Shown here one piece after another: positions 25,665-35,632 of a stretch of 64,000 nucleotides of DNA (positions are counted from its first letter, which is position 1; each line of letters begins with the position of its first letter). Below the pieces are notes generated by a model. It made no database searches. It was not told the origin of the DNA and saw only the letters and a program-made list of their open reading frames with translations. Source of the DNA: Novosphingobium malaysiense (GTDB lineage: Bacteria > Pseudomonadota > Alphaproteobacteria > Sphingomonadales > Sphingomonadaceae). The translations under genes and the position numbers were made by a program. The stretch is taken from positions 124,001 through 188,000 of the forward strand of contig NZ_JTDI01000005.1 of assembly GCF_000802225.1 (NCBI RefSeq), read 5' to 3'.

Positions 25665-26831
25665 TCAGGCACTCATCGCCATGCCGGTCACCGGCCGCCT
25701 GCGCTTCGTTTCGTAAAGCGCCGTATCAGACTCCTTCAGCAGGCTTTCGAGGTTCGGAGAGCGGTCACTGCTCACGGCAGTCCCGACGCAGGTTGAGATC
25801 GAAAGACGGTGTCCATCGAGGGTGAACGGCTGCGCGATCGTTGCGGCAATGCGGCGTGCCAGCAGTTTTGCCTCGTCGGCGTGAAGGATGCCGGGCTGGA
25901 TTACGGCGAATTCGTCTCCGCCCATCCGCGCAACCATGTCGCCGCTGCGCACGGCTCCGCGCAGGCGATCGGCAACGGCTTGGAGCAGTGCATCTCCCAC
26001 GGCGTGTCCATGACGGTCGTTCACCGGCTTGAACCCGTCGAGGTCTAGGTAATGCACTGCGATCCAGCGCTTCGATGAAATCAGCGGCGCGTTCTCATCG
26101 AAATATTCCTGCAACGCCAGGCGATTCGGCAAGGTCGTCAGCACGTCGCGCCGCGCCAGCGATATGGACGAGAGCCGCCTGCCGATTTCCGTTTTCGATG
26201 TCTCGTAGCGGACATGGATGGACCGGATGCCGGCCGCCAGAAAGGCCGAGGCGATAATTGCCACGCCAAGATAGGCGGCGTCCCCCCTGGTGGCTGCAGC
26301 CAGGATGGGCGGTCCCACGGCGATGACCATACTGGGGATCGCCAGGCGGGGGCGAAGGCTGCAATTGGTGGCGACCCCTGCGCAATATCCCACGTCCACG
26401 CAGATCGTCAGCATGTGGATCTCCGGGGACGACCAGAGGAAAGCGTGCAGGGACAGGACGCCGAGCAGCGCCGAAAAAGCGAGATAGGGAATCGAGAAAA
26501 GGACCTCGAGCCGGTGCGCCGCAGTGCGGTCGAGCGCCGCGGTCAGCGCCTGGTCGCGATAGCGGACCGTGACGGCGATGCGCGCCGTACTTGCCGTGAG
26601 TCCCGCAACGCCCAGAGCGAGCAAGCCTGGAGGTTTGGCAGCTTCGTACGCGAGCCAGAAGTTGATCGCGAAGGCCACCCACATGACCAGCGAAGGGGCC
26701 AGGTTGAGGTAGAGGCTGCGAACCTGCTCAACGTAGACACGATCGGTCAGGGAAGCGGCACTGCGATCCGGCAAAAAGTCCAGTCCTCGATGCGTACAAT
26801 GGAATTCAAGACCCTTCCATCTAACGCTCAA
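25665..26831 (-). CDS. Membrane diguanylate cyclase (GGDEF), second
   Basis: Up to 388 residues. About five or six hydrophobic helices between residues 40 and 200 are followed by a GGDEF domain. The active site is RMGGDEFAVI with RSGD five residues before it (I-site). The C-terminal ALYETKRR is typical. The frame begins with TTG at 26831 without a ribosome site; another TTG at 26774 is preceded by GAGGA and may be the real start. No EAL domain. It is a second c-di-GMP synthase in this window, unrelated in its membrane part to the one at 13740. Confidence 0.88.
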   Translation of the reverse strand: MSVRWKGLEFHCTHRGLDFLPDRSAASLTDRVYVEQVRSLYLNLAPSLVMWVAFAINFWLAYEAAKPPGLLALGVAGLTASTARIAVTVRYRDQALTAALDRTAAHRLEVLFSIPYLAFSALLGVLSLHAFLWSSPEIHMLTICVDVGYCAGVATNCSLRPRLAIPSMVIAVGPPILAAATRGDAAYLGVAIIASAFLAAGIRSIHVRYETSKTEIGRRLSSISLARRDVLTTLPNRLALQEYFDENAPLISSKRWIAVHYLDLDGFKPVNDRHGHAVGDALLQAVADRLRGAVRSGDMVARMGGDEFAVIQPGILHADEAKLLARRIAATIAQPFTLDGHRLSISTCVGTAVSSDRSPNLESLLKESDTALYETKRRRPVTGMAMSA

Positions 26832-26916
26832 AGGTTAGCGATTTCGATATGTGCACTGCGGGCTTACCCGGTTCTTCGGGTAGTTTGTGTCCGGTGCATA
26901 TGAAACCACCGCGTCG

Positions 26917-28227
26917 CTACGGCCTCCCCACGGAGGTGTATGCGAAGCCGGCCTCGCGCATGGCCTCGGGCTGGTAGATGTTGCGCAGGTCGACGAGGAC
27001 GGGGGACTTGAGCAGCGACTTGACGCGCGCGAGGTCGAGGGCGCGGAAGGCGTCCCACTCGGTGACGATGACGACCGCATCGGCGCCGTCGATGGCGGTG
27101 TAGGGATCCTCGACCATGTCCACCTCGGGCATCAGCGGGCGGGCCAGGTCCATGCCTTCCGGATCGTAGGCGGCGACCGAGACCTTGGCGTCGGCCAGCG
27201 TCTGGGCGACGGCGATGGCCGGCGAATCGCGCATGTCGTCGGTATTGGGCTTGAAGGTCAGGCCGAGCATGGCGACCCGCTTGCCGCGCGCCGCGTCGGT
27301 CCCGCCGAGCGCCTCGACCACCTTGCGGCCCATGGCGCGCTTGCGCAGGTCGTTGACCTTGACCACCGCTTCGACGATGCGCACCGGGCTTTCATAGTCC
27401 TCGGCAGTCTTGAGCAGGGCGAGCGTGTCCTTGGGAAAGCACGAGCCGCCGTAGCCGGGCCCCGCGTGCAGGAACTTGGGTCCGATGCGCCCGTCGAGGC
27501 CGATGCCGCGGGCCACGTCCTGCACGTTGCCGCCCACCTTCTCGCACAGGTCGGCCATCTCGTTGATGAAGGTGATCTTGGTGGCGAGGAAGGCGTTGGC
27601 GGCGTACTTGATCAGTTCGCTCGAGCGGCGCGAGGTGAACAGGATCGGCGATTCGTTGAGGAACAGCGGGCGATAGACCTCGCGCATGACCTCGCGGCCG
27701 AATTCGTCCTCGGCGCCAAGGACGATGCGGTCCGGGCGCTTGAAGTCGCCGATCGCGGCGCCCTCGCGCAGGAATTCCGGGTTCGAGACGACCGAGACGC
27801 GGTGCGCCGTCCCGGTCTCGCGCAGGATGCGCTCGACCTCGTCGCCGGTGCCCACCGGCACGGTCGACTTGGTGACGACCACCGCGTCGTTCGAGAGATT
27901 CTCGCCCACTTCGCGCGCGACGGCATGGACGAACGAGAGGTCGGCATGGCCGTCGCCGCGGCGCGAAGGCGTGCCCACCGCGATGAAGATCGCGCTAGCC
28001 CCGCGGATACCCTCGGCCAGATCGGTGGTGAATGTCAGCCGGCCGGCCTTGACGTTGCTCGCCACCAGCGCGTCGAGACCCGGCTCGTAGATCGGCATCA
28101 CACCCGCATGCAAACGGTCGATCTTCGCCTGGTCCTTGTCGATGCAAACGACCTCGTGACCAAAATCGGCAAAGCAAGCCCCCGATACCAGCCCGACATA
28201 ACCCGACCCCACCATCGCTATCTTCAT
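26917..28227 (-). CDS. ugd: UDP-glucose 6-dehydrogenase
   Basis: Oxidises UDP-glucose to UDP-glucuronate with two NAD; 436 residues, full length. The N-terminal Rossmann motif is GSGYVGLVSG, and the catalytic Cys is in GGSCFPKDT. TFKPNTDDMRDSPA marks the C-terminal domain. It is divergent from a UDP-glucuronate decarboxylase, which would use its product, so the two probably work in one nucleotide-sugar pathway for the polysaccharide made by the following genes. Confidence 0.96.
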   Translation of the reverse strand: MKIAMVGSGYVGLVSGACFADFGHEVVCIDKDQAKIDRLHAGVMPIYEPGLDALVASNVKAGRLTFTTDLAEGIRGASAIFIAVGTPSRRGDGHADLSFVHAVAREVGENLSNDAVVVTKSTVPVGTGDEVERILRETGTAHRVSVVSNPEFLREGAAIGDFKRPDRIVLGAEDEFGREVMREVYRPLFLNESPILFTSRRSSELIKYAANAFLATKITFINEMADLCEKVGGNVQDVARGIGLDGRIGPKFLHAGPGYGGSCFPKDTLALLKTAEDYESPVRIVEAVVKVNDLRKRAMGRKVVEALGGTDAARGKRVAMLGLTFKPNTDDMRDSPAIAVAQTLADAKVSVAAYDPEGMDLARPLMPEVDMVEDPYTAIDGADAVVIVTEWDAFRALDLARVKSLLKSPVLVDLRNIYQPEAMREAGFAYTSVGRP

Positions 28228-28599
28228 GCATCAAAACCCTTCTGATGAATCGGGAGACCCTGAACCGCGTCCTAAGCAGTCTCCTGAGGGTGATTCCACA
28301 ACGGAATGCTGCATTTGCGAAAAGAAGCGACGACCCGTTGCACAGAAACGGCCAACGCTCGGATTCGAGCAGGCGTGGTGCCAGCCCGCGCTCGGTTTTG
28401 CCTGTCTTTTCCGCAATTTCACTCGTTGCGCGATAAAAACAGCGAAAGACAGCGGCCCGTTTCGCGCTGCCTGCCGCGAATGCGCCACGCTTTGTCTGAC
28501 CGTGCTTTGGTCGTTCGCCTTTTGCGGTAAAATTAGCTTTTCGGCTAACCTGAATGGTTCGGGGCGCCGTTTCAGTGTCGATTGGAACACTCCTAGAAG
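28228..28599. other. Divergent promoter region, 372 bases, no gene
   Basis: The region between ugd and the decarboxylase gene has no convincing ORF. TAAAAT at 28528-28533 could be a -10 box for the decarboxylase operon, but a good -35 box at proper spacing is not evident. A small inverted repeat TTAGC...GCTAA overlaps it (28533-28548). Confidence 0.4.
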
Positions 28600-29577
28600 A
28601 TGGCGAAACGGCAGCTACTGCGCAGGAAACGCGTGCTCGTGACCGGAGGGGCCGGTTTCCTGGGATCGTTCCTCTGTGAAAGGCTGCTGGCAGAAGGCTA
28701 CGATGTCCTTTGCGCCGACAACTTCTTCACCGGAACGCGCGATAACATCGCCTCCATGCTCGGCCATCAACGTTTTGAATTGCTGCGCCACGACGTCACG
28801 TTCCCGCTCTATGTGGAAGTGGACGAGATCTACAACCTCGCATGTCCGGCAAGTCCGATTCATTACCAGCACGATCCGGTCCAGACGACCAAGACCAGTG
28901 TGCACGGTGCCATCAACATGCTCGGTCTTGCCAAGCGTACCGGTGCAAGGATCTTGCAGGCCTCCACATCCGAAATTTACGGCGATCCCGAAGTCCATCC
29001 GCAGCGAGAGGAATACTGGGGTCGCGTCAATCCGATCGGCCCTCGCTCCTGTTACGACGAAGGGAAGCGGTGTGCCGAAACGCTTTTCTTCGACTATCGG
29101 AGGCAGCACCGCCTGCCGATCAAGGTGGCGCGGATCTTCAATACCTACGGCCCCCGCATGCAGCCCGACGATGGCCGCGTGGTTTCCAATTTCATCATCC
29201 AGGCGCTGCGGGACGAGCCGATCACGATCTACGGCGACGGGCAGCAGACGCGCTCGTTCTGCTACGTCGAGGACATGATCGACGGTCTCGTCCGCCTCAT
29301 GGAAACGCCGGATGAAGTCACTGGGCCCGTGAACCTCGGCAATCCGGTCGAGTTCACGATGCTAGAGCTTGCAGAGGCGGTTATCGAACTGACGGGCTCC
29401 TCGTCCAAGCTGGAATATCGGCCGCTGCCGCAGGACGATCCTCGACAGCGCCGGCCCGACATAAGCCTGGCCCGGCAGGAACTGGGCTGGCAGCCGGAAG
29501 TGCCGCTGAAGGACGGATTGGTCCGCACCGTGGCCTATTTTCGCAATCTGATGAAACTGGGCGGAGTGCCTGCATGA
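28600..29577 (+). CDS. UDP-glucuronate decarboxylase (UDP-xylose synthase)
   Basis: An extended SDR of 325 residues that converts UDP-glucuronate to UDP-xylose. It shows TGGAGFLGS, the active-site segment [16 protein letters not shown] with catalytic Tyr/Lys, and the substrate loop [11 protein letters not shown]. The DQPQ-like part and RRPDISLA are typical of the Uxs group. Its stop overlaps the epimerase start (ATGA), so both are co-translated. Confidence 0.93.
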   Translation: MAKRQLLRRKRVLVTGGAGFLGSFLCERLLAEGYDVLCADNFFTGTRDNIASMLGHQRFELLRHDVTFPLYVEVDEIYNLACPASPIHYQHDPVQTTKTSVHGAINMLGLAKRTGARILQASTSEIYGDPEVHPQREEYWGRVNPIGPRSCYDEGKRCAETLFFDYRRQHRLPIKVARIFNTYGPRMQPDDGRVVSNFIIQALRDEPITIYGDGQQTRSFCYVEDMIDGLVRLMETPDEVTGPVNLGNPVEFTMLELAEAVIELTGSSSKLEYRPLPQDDPRQRRPDISLARQELGWQPEVPLKDGLVRTVAYFRNLMKLGGVPA

Positions 29578-30569
29578 GCGCACGGACCATACTGGTAACC
29601 GGTGGAGCCGGCTATGTCGGATCCCATTGCTGCAAGGCGTTTGCCCGGGCCGGATGGAATGTCGTCACCCTGGACAACCTCTCGCGCGGCCATGCCGACG
29701 CGGTCAAGTGGGGGCCACTGGTCGAAGGCGACATCCTGGATGCAGAAATGCTGGATGCCGTTTTTGCCCGGTACAAGCCCGACGTGGTCGGCCATTTTGC
29801 GGCCTTCGCCTATGTCGGGGAATCGGTGCAGCAGCCCGAAATCTATTATCACAACAACAGTATCGGCAGTTTTACCTTGCTCGACCGGATGCGGGCGGCA
29901 GGTGTATCCAAACTGATCTTTTCGAGCACCTGCGCCACTTACGGCGTTCCGCAGCAGTTGCCGATCGACGAGGATCATCGGCAGTGGCCGGTCAACCCAT
30001 ACGGTTGGTCGAAGCTGATGGTCGAGCGCATGCTTTCCGACTACGCCGCCGCGCATGGGCTCGACAGCGTCGCCTTGCGGTATTTCAATGCTGCAGGATG
30101 CGATCGGGAGGGGGAGATCGGGGAATGTCACGATCCGGAAACCCACGCCATTCCGCTGGCCATAGCCGGTGCCCTCTCGCAGGATCGCCCCTTTACCGTC
30201 TTCGGTACCGATTTCGACACGAGGGACGGCAGCGCGGTGCGCGATTACATCCATGTCGAGGATCTGGCTTCGGCGCACGTGCTCGCAGCCGAGTGGATAC
30301 TGGATCGGCGCGGCTTCAACCCGTTCAACCTGGGCACCGGTCAAGGCACCACGGTGCTCGAGATTGCACGTGCCGTCGGGAAGATATGCGGGGTGAAGCG
30401 ACCGCCGCAGATCGGTCCGCGGCGCACCGGCGATCCGCCGGTGCTGATTGCGGACGCTGCCAAGGCGCACAGCGAACTGGGCTGGGCTCCTCAAGTATCG
30501 GATATCGAGACGATCGTGCGCACCGCCGTTGCCTGGCACCAGAAGAGCAATTTAGTTCATAGCGGCTAG
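29574..30569 (+). CDS. NDP-sugar 4-epimerase (GalE family; UDP-xylose/arabinose possible)
   Basis: A 331-residue extended SDR with TGGAGYVGS, the active-site [13 protein letters not shown], and the conserved RYFNAAGCD. It belongs to the UDP-glucose/UDP-arabinose 4-epimerases. Coupling to the UDP-xylose synthase suggests it makes UDP-arabinose from UDP-xylose, as in the uxs-uxe pair of Sinorhizobium; UDP-galactose is the alternative. The end overlaps the convergent ABC gene by 18 bases. Confidence 0.9.
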   Translation: MSARTILVTGGAGYVGSHCCKAFARAGWNVVTLDNLSRGHADAVKWGPLVEGDILDAEMLDAVFARYKPDVVGHFAAFAYVGESVQQPEIYYHNNSIGSFTLLDRMRAAGVSKLIFSSTCATYGVPQQLPIDEDHRQWPVNPYGWSKLMVERMLSDYAAAHGLDSVALRYFNAAGCDREGEIGECHDPETHAIPLAIAGALSQDRPFTVFGTDFDTRDGSAVRDYIHVEDLASAHVLAAEWILDRRGFNPFNLGTGQGTTVLEIARAVGKICGVKRPPQIGPRRTGDPPVLIADAAKAHSELGWAPQVSDIETIVRTAVAWHQKSNLVHSG

Positions 30570-32345
30570 CGGCGAACCTGAAAGCGGTCCGAGAAGGTCT
30601 TCAGGCGTGCCTTCTCCCAGCATCTTACCTTCATTCAGGCGGATCACGTGATCTACATGGCGCACCGTTTCCAGACGGTGGGTGATGATCAGCACGGTCT
30701 TGCCAGAAAATTTCTTGTCCAGTGCGGTGCGGATGCGGGCTTCCAGCGCCGTGTCGAGCGCACTGGTGGCCTCGTCGAGGATCAACAAGTCGGGGGCCCG
30801 CAGGATAGCGCGGGCGAGACCCACTCGCTGTCTTTCTCCGCCGGAAAGATTGAGGCCCTGCTGTCCGATCCAGTTCCGGTCGCCATATTCCAGCCCGGCC
30901 AGCAACTCGGTAAGACCCGAAAGCCGGTATGCGTCCGCCAGCGCCGACTGGTCGGCGTCGTGCCGGGCCATGAGTACGTTGTCGCGCAAGGTGCCTTCGA
31001 CCACGTCGATATCCTGTCCGGCGACGGCCAGCCCCTGAAGCCATTCCTCGCGGCGAATGTGGCCCAGCGGCGTGCCGTCGAGCAGAATATCCCCGCTTTC
31101 GGGCTCATATAGCCGTAGCAGAAGGTTCACGATGGTCGTTTTTCCCGACCCGCTGGCACCGACCAGAGCCGTCGTCTTTCCGTGGGGAATTTCGAAACTT
31201 ACATGGTCGAGAGCAGGCTTCCCATCGTAGGCGAACGTCACGTCGCGAAAAGCGATCCGTTCGTAGCGGGCCGGCATGGGCAGGGTCCCTGGATCGGGAA
31301 ACGCCTTGCCCTCGGGCGCGATCATGTGCCTGACCGAGCGCAGTTGCGGGGCGGATTGCGCGAGGAACAGGGAGTTGTTTTCGAATTCCTGGAGGTGCGG
31401 CTGCAGCCGATAGAGCAGCGCGACGATTGTCAGTGTCGCATGGAAGTCGACCCGAAGCATGCTGGCGCCGCCGACGATCAGGCAGATGATCGCCAGGTAC
31501 CCGATCTCGGTGGCGGGATTTATCGCTGCCGAAAGCTTTTCCATCCGCACCAGGCTCTGCCGGGCGGCAGCCGATGACCTGAGGAAGGCGGAATGCTGCG
31601 CCTTCTCCCGGCTGTAGGCGCGGATCGCGCGCATCCCCTGTATCGTCATCAGCATGAGTGCGCCCATGGACTGATGTTCCGCCTTCACCGACGCGCCCAG
31701 TTGTGTCACCGGCCGCGACAGGCGACCCAGGAACAGCGATACCAAGGCCGCGCAAAAAACAGCGATCAACGTGATCCGCCAGGACAACAGGAGCAGGAAG
31801 GCCGCAAAGACGCCGATCGCGCAGATGTTGATGATGAGCCGGGTGAAGGCATTGTAGGCGGCGGCGACGGCCCAGCTATCCGTGCCCAGCACTTCCATCA
31901 GTTCGGCCTGTTCGCGGCGGCGGATGAAGTCGTAGGAAACGTCGAGGTACTGGCTGTGGATCGTGTTTCTGGCGATCTCGCTGATGCGCGCTCCGAGCCC
32001 CATGGAAACGCGTTTGTAGACATAGGCGATCACGCCGCGCAGCACGATGAGCGCGAAGATAGCAGCGGCAAGCTGGACAGGACCACCCAGGGTCTGCAGT
32101 ATCCAGGCCGCCGCATGACCGAAGTCGTGTGTAACCGCGCCGGGATCGTCCAGTTGGCCAAGCGCCGCATAAAGGAAGAAGATGACCAGGCCGATGCCGG
32201 CGGTTTCGGCCAGCGAGGCGATCACGCCCAGCACGACGAGCAGCGGTGCACTGCGCCTGGCGGCCGGAACGATGGCCAAGAGTGCCCGCAGATCCTTGAG
32301 CGCGGCAATTCTTCCGCCCCGGTTCTTGCTGTCCGCTTCAGCCAT
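30552..32345 (-). CDS. ABC-type exporter, fused membrane and ATPase domains
   Basis: A 597-residue half-transporter of the type I exporter fold. The membrane domain (about residues 35-320) has six helices. The ATPase has Walker A GASGSGKTT, signature LSGGERQR, Walker B LLILDEATSALD and the H-loop ITHR. It would dimerise and export a lipid-linked sugar, glycan or similar molecule. The ATG at 32345 overlaps the glycosyltransferase stop by 8 bases and has AAGAAAG upstream; an in-frame ATG at 32357 lacks one. It is the last gene of a GT2-GT2-ABC operon. Confidence 0.92.
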   Translation of the reverse strand: MAEADSKNRGGRIAALKDLRALLAIVPAARRSAPLLVVLGVIASLAETAGIGLVIFFLYAALGQLDDPGAVTHDFGHAAAWILQTLGGPVQLAAAIFALIVLRGVIAYVYKRVSMGLGARISEIARNTIHSQYLDVSYDFIRRREQAELMEVLGTDSWAVAAAYNAFTRLIINICAIGVFAAFLLLLSWRITLIAVFCAALVSLFLGRLSRPVTQLGASVKAEHQSMGALMLMTIQGMRAIRAYSREKAQHSAFLRSSAAARQSLVRMEKLSAAINPATEIGYLAIICLIVGGASMLRVDFHATLTIVALLYRLQPHLQEFENNSLFLAQSAPQLRSVRHMIAPEGKAFPDPGTLPMPARYERIAFRDVTFAYDGKPALDHVSFEIPHGKTTALVGASGSGKTTIVNLLLRLYEPESGDILLDGTPLGHIRREEWLQGLAVAGQDIDVVEGTLRDNVLMARHDADQSALADAYRLSGLTELLAGLEYGDRNWIGQQGLNLSGGERQRVGLARAILRAPDLLILDEATSALDTALEARIRTALDKKFSGKTVLIITHRLETVRHVDHVIRLNEGKMLGEGTPEDLLGPLSGSPLAAMN

Positions 32346-34326
32346 GGCTTTCTTCATAGTGGCCGATCGGGAAGCGGATAGGCGCGTAATCCCGCCGCCG
32401 GCGGGGGGCACCGACGATGCGTAGTCGCAGCCCGCGGAGCATGGCGCGCGGCATCTTCGACAGGAGAAGTACGGCGTCGCGCCGGCTCTGTCGCAGATAG
32501 GCACGGAAGAGTTTGAACCCGGATTTGAAATCGCCGCGTTCGATAGCGGTCAGCAGGCTCCATTCCAGATAGTAGCGGCGGCCGGCCATGACGTCCGCCC
32601 GATGCTGGGGGTGTCGCTCGAGCATTTCCGAAACTACCAGATCGAAGGAACGAAGCATGCGCAGCATGTCGCTCGACATGTTGCCGGCCATGACCCGGTA
32701 GCCGGTCAAGGGTTCGGGCACGAGGGCGAAGCGGTACTTCTCCGCTATGCGGAAATAGATGGAGAAATCCTCGCAGCCCTGCGCTCCGCGTGCGCGCAAG
32801 GTGGAATCGAAGCCGCCGGCATGCTCCAGAGCCGCGCGTGTCATCAGCGCTGCGCTGCCGTTCCCGATGAAATTACCGAGGAAGATCGCCTGCAGCACAT
32901 CCCCCCGCGCGTCCGGCTTGTGGCTTCGGCTGGTAATCAGGCTGCCTTCGTCGATGCGTGCATACCAGGTATAGGCGAGCCCTGCCTGTTCTCCTTCGGC
33001 CTTCAGGGCCGCAAGCTGGCGTTCGACCTTGGCGGGCGCCCACAGGTCGTCGGCGTCCACGAAGGCTATGTAATCGGATGCAGCAGTCTTCCAGCCCAGG
33101 TTGCGTGCCGCAGCGACGCCGGCATTGGCCTGTCCCATCACGCAAATCCTGGGATCATGCGCAGCAAAGGCCAGTGCCGCTTCTGCCGTGCCATCCGGAG
33201 ACCCGTCGTCGACGACGACGATATCCAGCGAAGCGTGGGTTTGCGTCTGGACGCTCTGCAGTGTCTCGCCGATGGTCTCTGTAGCTTTGAAGGCGGGGAT
33301 GACGACGCTCACCTGATCCGCCCGATTGGCTCGATCGATGCCGAGCAAATCGGCGACGCAATCCAGGACTGCGTCATGGCCGCCGGGCTCAACGCTCGCT
33401 TGCAGAAGCGATGCAATGCGTTCCTCGTTGCCTGTCCAGTTGCGCGCGATCCGGCTGGGCGTGCAGCAGGCTCCAGTGCACAGCGCCTCCATTATGGACA
33501 GAGCGGTCGAGCGCACTTCGTCCGGTCCCACCGGGATGGCGGGCAGGGCGGATGCATCCTCGGCGAACTGCCGGTCCTGGCCCGCTGCAACGCCCCGGCA
33601 CCACAAGGTGAACCAGGCGAGGTTCATCGCATCCTTGTCGGGATCGCCGTTCTCGAGAAGGACGGTTGCGTCCCGATACAGCTGCTCGACATTGGCCGAG
33701 GCCGAGCCCGGCCGCAGCCGATAGGGGGCGTAAAGGCCAGGAACAGGCGCGAACCTGCCACGGCCCCGCGCCAGCCGCTGCCAGAGGTCCCAGTCTTCGC
33801 AGGTCCGAAGTCCGGGAATGAAGCCACCAAGGCTTTCCAACTGCTTGCGCTTTACCAGCACACCATTGGGTTGCAGCGGGTTGCTTCGTGCCAGCACGTT
33901 ACGCGGCTCCACCGCTACTCGCGGGTCGAAGCGCGGCAAGAATGCCTGACCCGCCGGCGTGACGCGCACATACCCGCAATAGCTCGCATCCGCATCGGGA
34001 TCGTGATCCAGCGCCGCTGCCATTCGCGATAGGTGACCGGGCACGATCCAGTCGTCGGCATCGAGGAACAGCACGGACTCTCCCTCAGCGTGGCGCAAGC
34101 CCTCGTTCCGCGCCATCGAGACCCCGAGGCCATCCGCTGCGACCAGGGTGAAGCGCGGGTCGCGTTCGCAGTAACCGGCCGCGATCGCTCCCGTGGCGTC
34201 GCTCGAACCGTCGTCGACGATAATGGCCTGCCAATCGGGCAGATCCTGCGCCAGAAGGCTGTCTAGCGCGTCGGCAAGCGTGGCCTGGGCGTCGCGCGCG
34301 GGGATGATTACGGAAACCGGCTTCAT
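32338..34326 (-). CDS. Glycosyltransferase with two tandem GT2 domains
   Basis: A 662-residue protein with two GT-A family 2 domains. The first begins at VSVIIPARDAQATL with DDGSSDATG and the metal motif DADD (LFLDADDW). The second begins near residue 340 at VSVVIPAFKATETIG with DDGSPDGTAE and VDADDLW. Both keep the key acidic residues, so both may be active and add two sugars. The second domain is clearly related to the single GT2 at 35633. It overlaps its upstream GT2 neighbour by 4 bases. Confidence 0.92.
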   Translation of the reverse strand: MKPVSVIIPARDAQATLADALDSLLAQDLPDWQAIIVDDGSSDATGAIAAGYCERDPRFTLVAADGLGVSMARNEGLRHAEGESVLFLDADDWIVPGHLSRMAAALDHDPDADASYCGYVRVTPAGQAFLPRFDPRVAVEPRNVLARSNPLQPNGVLVKRKQLESLGGFIPGLRTCEDWDLWQRLARGRGRFAPVPGLYAPYRLRPGSASANVEQLYRDATVLLENGDPDKDAMNLAWFTLWCRGVAAGQDRQFAEDASALPAIPVGPDEVRSTALSIMEALCTGACCTPSRIARNWTGNEERIASLLQASVEPGGHDAVLDCVADLLGIDRANRADQVSVVIPAFKATETIGETLQSVQTQTHASLDIVVVDDGSPDGTAEAALAFAAHDPRICVMGQANAGVAAARNLGWKTAASDYIAFVDADDLWAPAKVERQLAALKAEGEQAGLAYTWYARIDEGSLITSRSHKPDARGDVLQAIFLGNFIGNGSAALMTRAALEHAGGFDSTLRARGAQGCEDFSIYFRIAEKYRFALVPEPLTGYRVMAGNMSSDMLRMLRSFDLVVSEMLERHPQHRADVMAGRRYYLEWSLLTAIERGDFKSGFKLFRAYLRQSRRDAVLLLSKMPRAMLRGLRLRIVGAPRRRRDYAPIRFPIGHYEESHG

Positions 34327-35486
34327 GGGGTCCGCGCCCTGCCGCGGTGCAGGTAGTACCCGATGCCTGCCACTATCCCGGCTATCTCCTGCCAGAGGAA
34401 GCGGTTTTCCGGCCGCGCGCCGTACCGGATCTTTCGCCAGACTCGCCGGGCATCGTAGGCAGGCAGCAGAAAGAGCAGTCGCCGCAGGCTGCCGCGGTTG
34501 CCGGTGCGCTCATATTGCACGAGCAGGGCGGCGGCATGGCCTTTCATGTACTGATAGATCTGGCTTCGCAGCCCGGCCATGTCGCGCCGGTGAAAATGAT
34601 AGACCACCGCCGAGGGTTCGTATCGGCAGGTCCCGCCCAGGCTGAGTATGCGGTGCCAGAACTCCGAATCCTCGGAGCATCCCGCCGCGCCGGCGCCAAG
34701 ACGCGTGTCAAAATACCCAGCCACGTCGAAAGCCCGTCGGTGAAAGGCCATGTTGGCCCCGGCGCCGATATTCCAGACGTCAGCGCCGGAACCCTTGTCC
34801 GCAGAGAAGAAGCCGGCGTCGAATTCGATCGGTTCGTAGCCCTGGTTGAAGCTCCAGAACGTCTCGAAATGCTGCTGGGCTTCGGTCTCCAGTTCGGCCG
34901 GCAGGACCAGGCCGGTTACGGCGACGGCCTTGCTGTTGCAAAGCGCCCCGGCGAGACGCTCCAGCCAACGCGGATGCAGGGCCACGTCATCGTCGGTGAA
35001 GGCGATGATATCCGCGGCAGCCTGGTGAATGCCGCTGTTCCGGGCGAACGAAAGACCGGGACGATCCTCGCGAACATATCGGACCCCGGCCGCTTCCGCG
35101 ACTTCGCGCGTTCGCGCGTCGGCGGACGCATTGTCGACAACGATCACTTCGCGCGGCTTGAGGCTCTGATGTGCCAGGGACTCCAGCGCTGTCTTGAGCG
35201 CGTCGGGGCGATCGCGCGTGCATATCACTACGGAGACGTCGAGCGGGGGGCGCGGAAGGTGGTCAGAGCGGCTTGCTGCGCGCTGACAGGCCGGAGAGTG
35301 GGCGAACTCTGCCCAGTGCCGTTCCAGGTCGATGCGCTCACCGGGAATCCCTTCGTCGATTACCTGGCCAACGGGAACATCCCCCCACCAGAAAACGATC
35401 AGCGTGCGGGCCGTTTCGCGTGCCAGCTCAGGCAGCGCGCAAGATGCGTCGATGTGCTCGATGGCAATACGCGCCATGGGGATCAC
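34323..35486 (-). CDS. Glycosyltransferase family 2
   Basis: About 387 residues. An N-terminal extension of about 80 residues precedes the GT-A domain (VSVVICTRDRPDALKT, VVDNASAD, FTDDDVALHP). The AGANMAFHRRAFD and EDSEFWHRIL segments fit the acceptor side. The start is GTG at 35486 or ATG at 35477; neither has a clear ribosome site. It is the first gene of the operon leading to the tandem GT2 and the ABC exporter, and is divergent from another GT2. The sugar is not known. Confidence 0.9.
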   Translation of the reverse strand: MIPMARIAIEHIDASCALPELARETARTLIVFWWGDVPVGQVIDEGIPGERIDLERHWAEFAHSPACQRAASRSDHLPRPPLDVSVVICTRDRPDALKTALESLAHQSLKPREVIVVDNASADARTREVAEAAGVRYVREDRPGLSFARNSGIHQAAADIIAFTDDDVALHPRWLERLAGALCNSKAVAVTGLVLPAELETEAQQHFETFWSFNQGYEPIEFDAGFFSADKGSGADVWNIGAGANMAFHRRAFDVAGYFDTRLGAGAAGCSEDSEFWHRILSLGGTCRYEPSAVVYHFHRRDMAGLRSQIYQYMKGHAAALLVQYERTGNRGSLRRLLFLLPAYDARRVWRKIRYGARPENRFLWQEIAGIVAGIGYYLHRGRARTP

Positions 35487-35632
35487 CCGTGTTGTTTACC
35501 GCTGGATAATGCTGGAATGTTGCGAGTGCACAATCCCGAGTCGCGGTAGCTGGTTGGAATCTTGGGGCGAATGGAACTATCGCCGCCCGTATCCTTGGGG
35601 CAGTCTGCCACATCAGTGCAAGGAAGACGCTC

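Noticed and set aside
26887..28245. 452-residue plus-strand frame opposite ugd
   Set aside because: Shadow of ugd, whose active site and length are intact.
32602..34032. 476-residue plus-strand frame opposite the tandem GT2
   Set aside because: The GT2 gene has two complete sets of motifs; the opposite frame has none.
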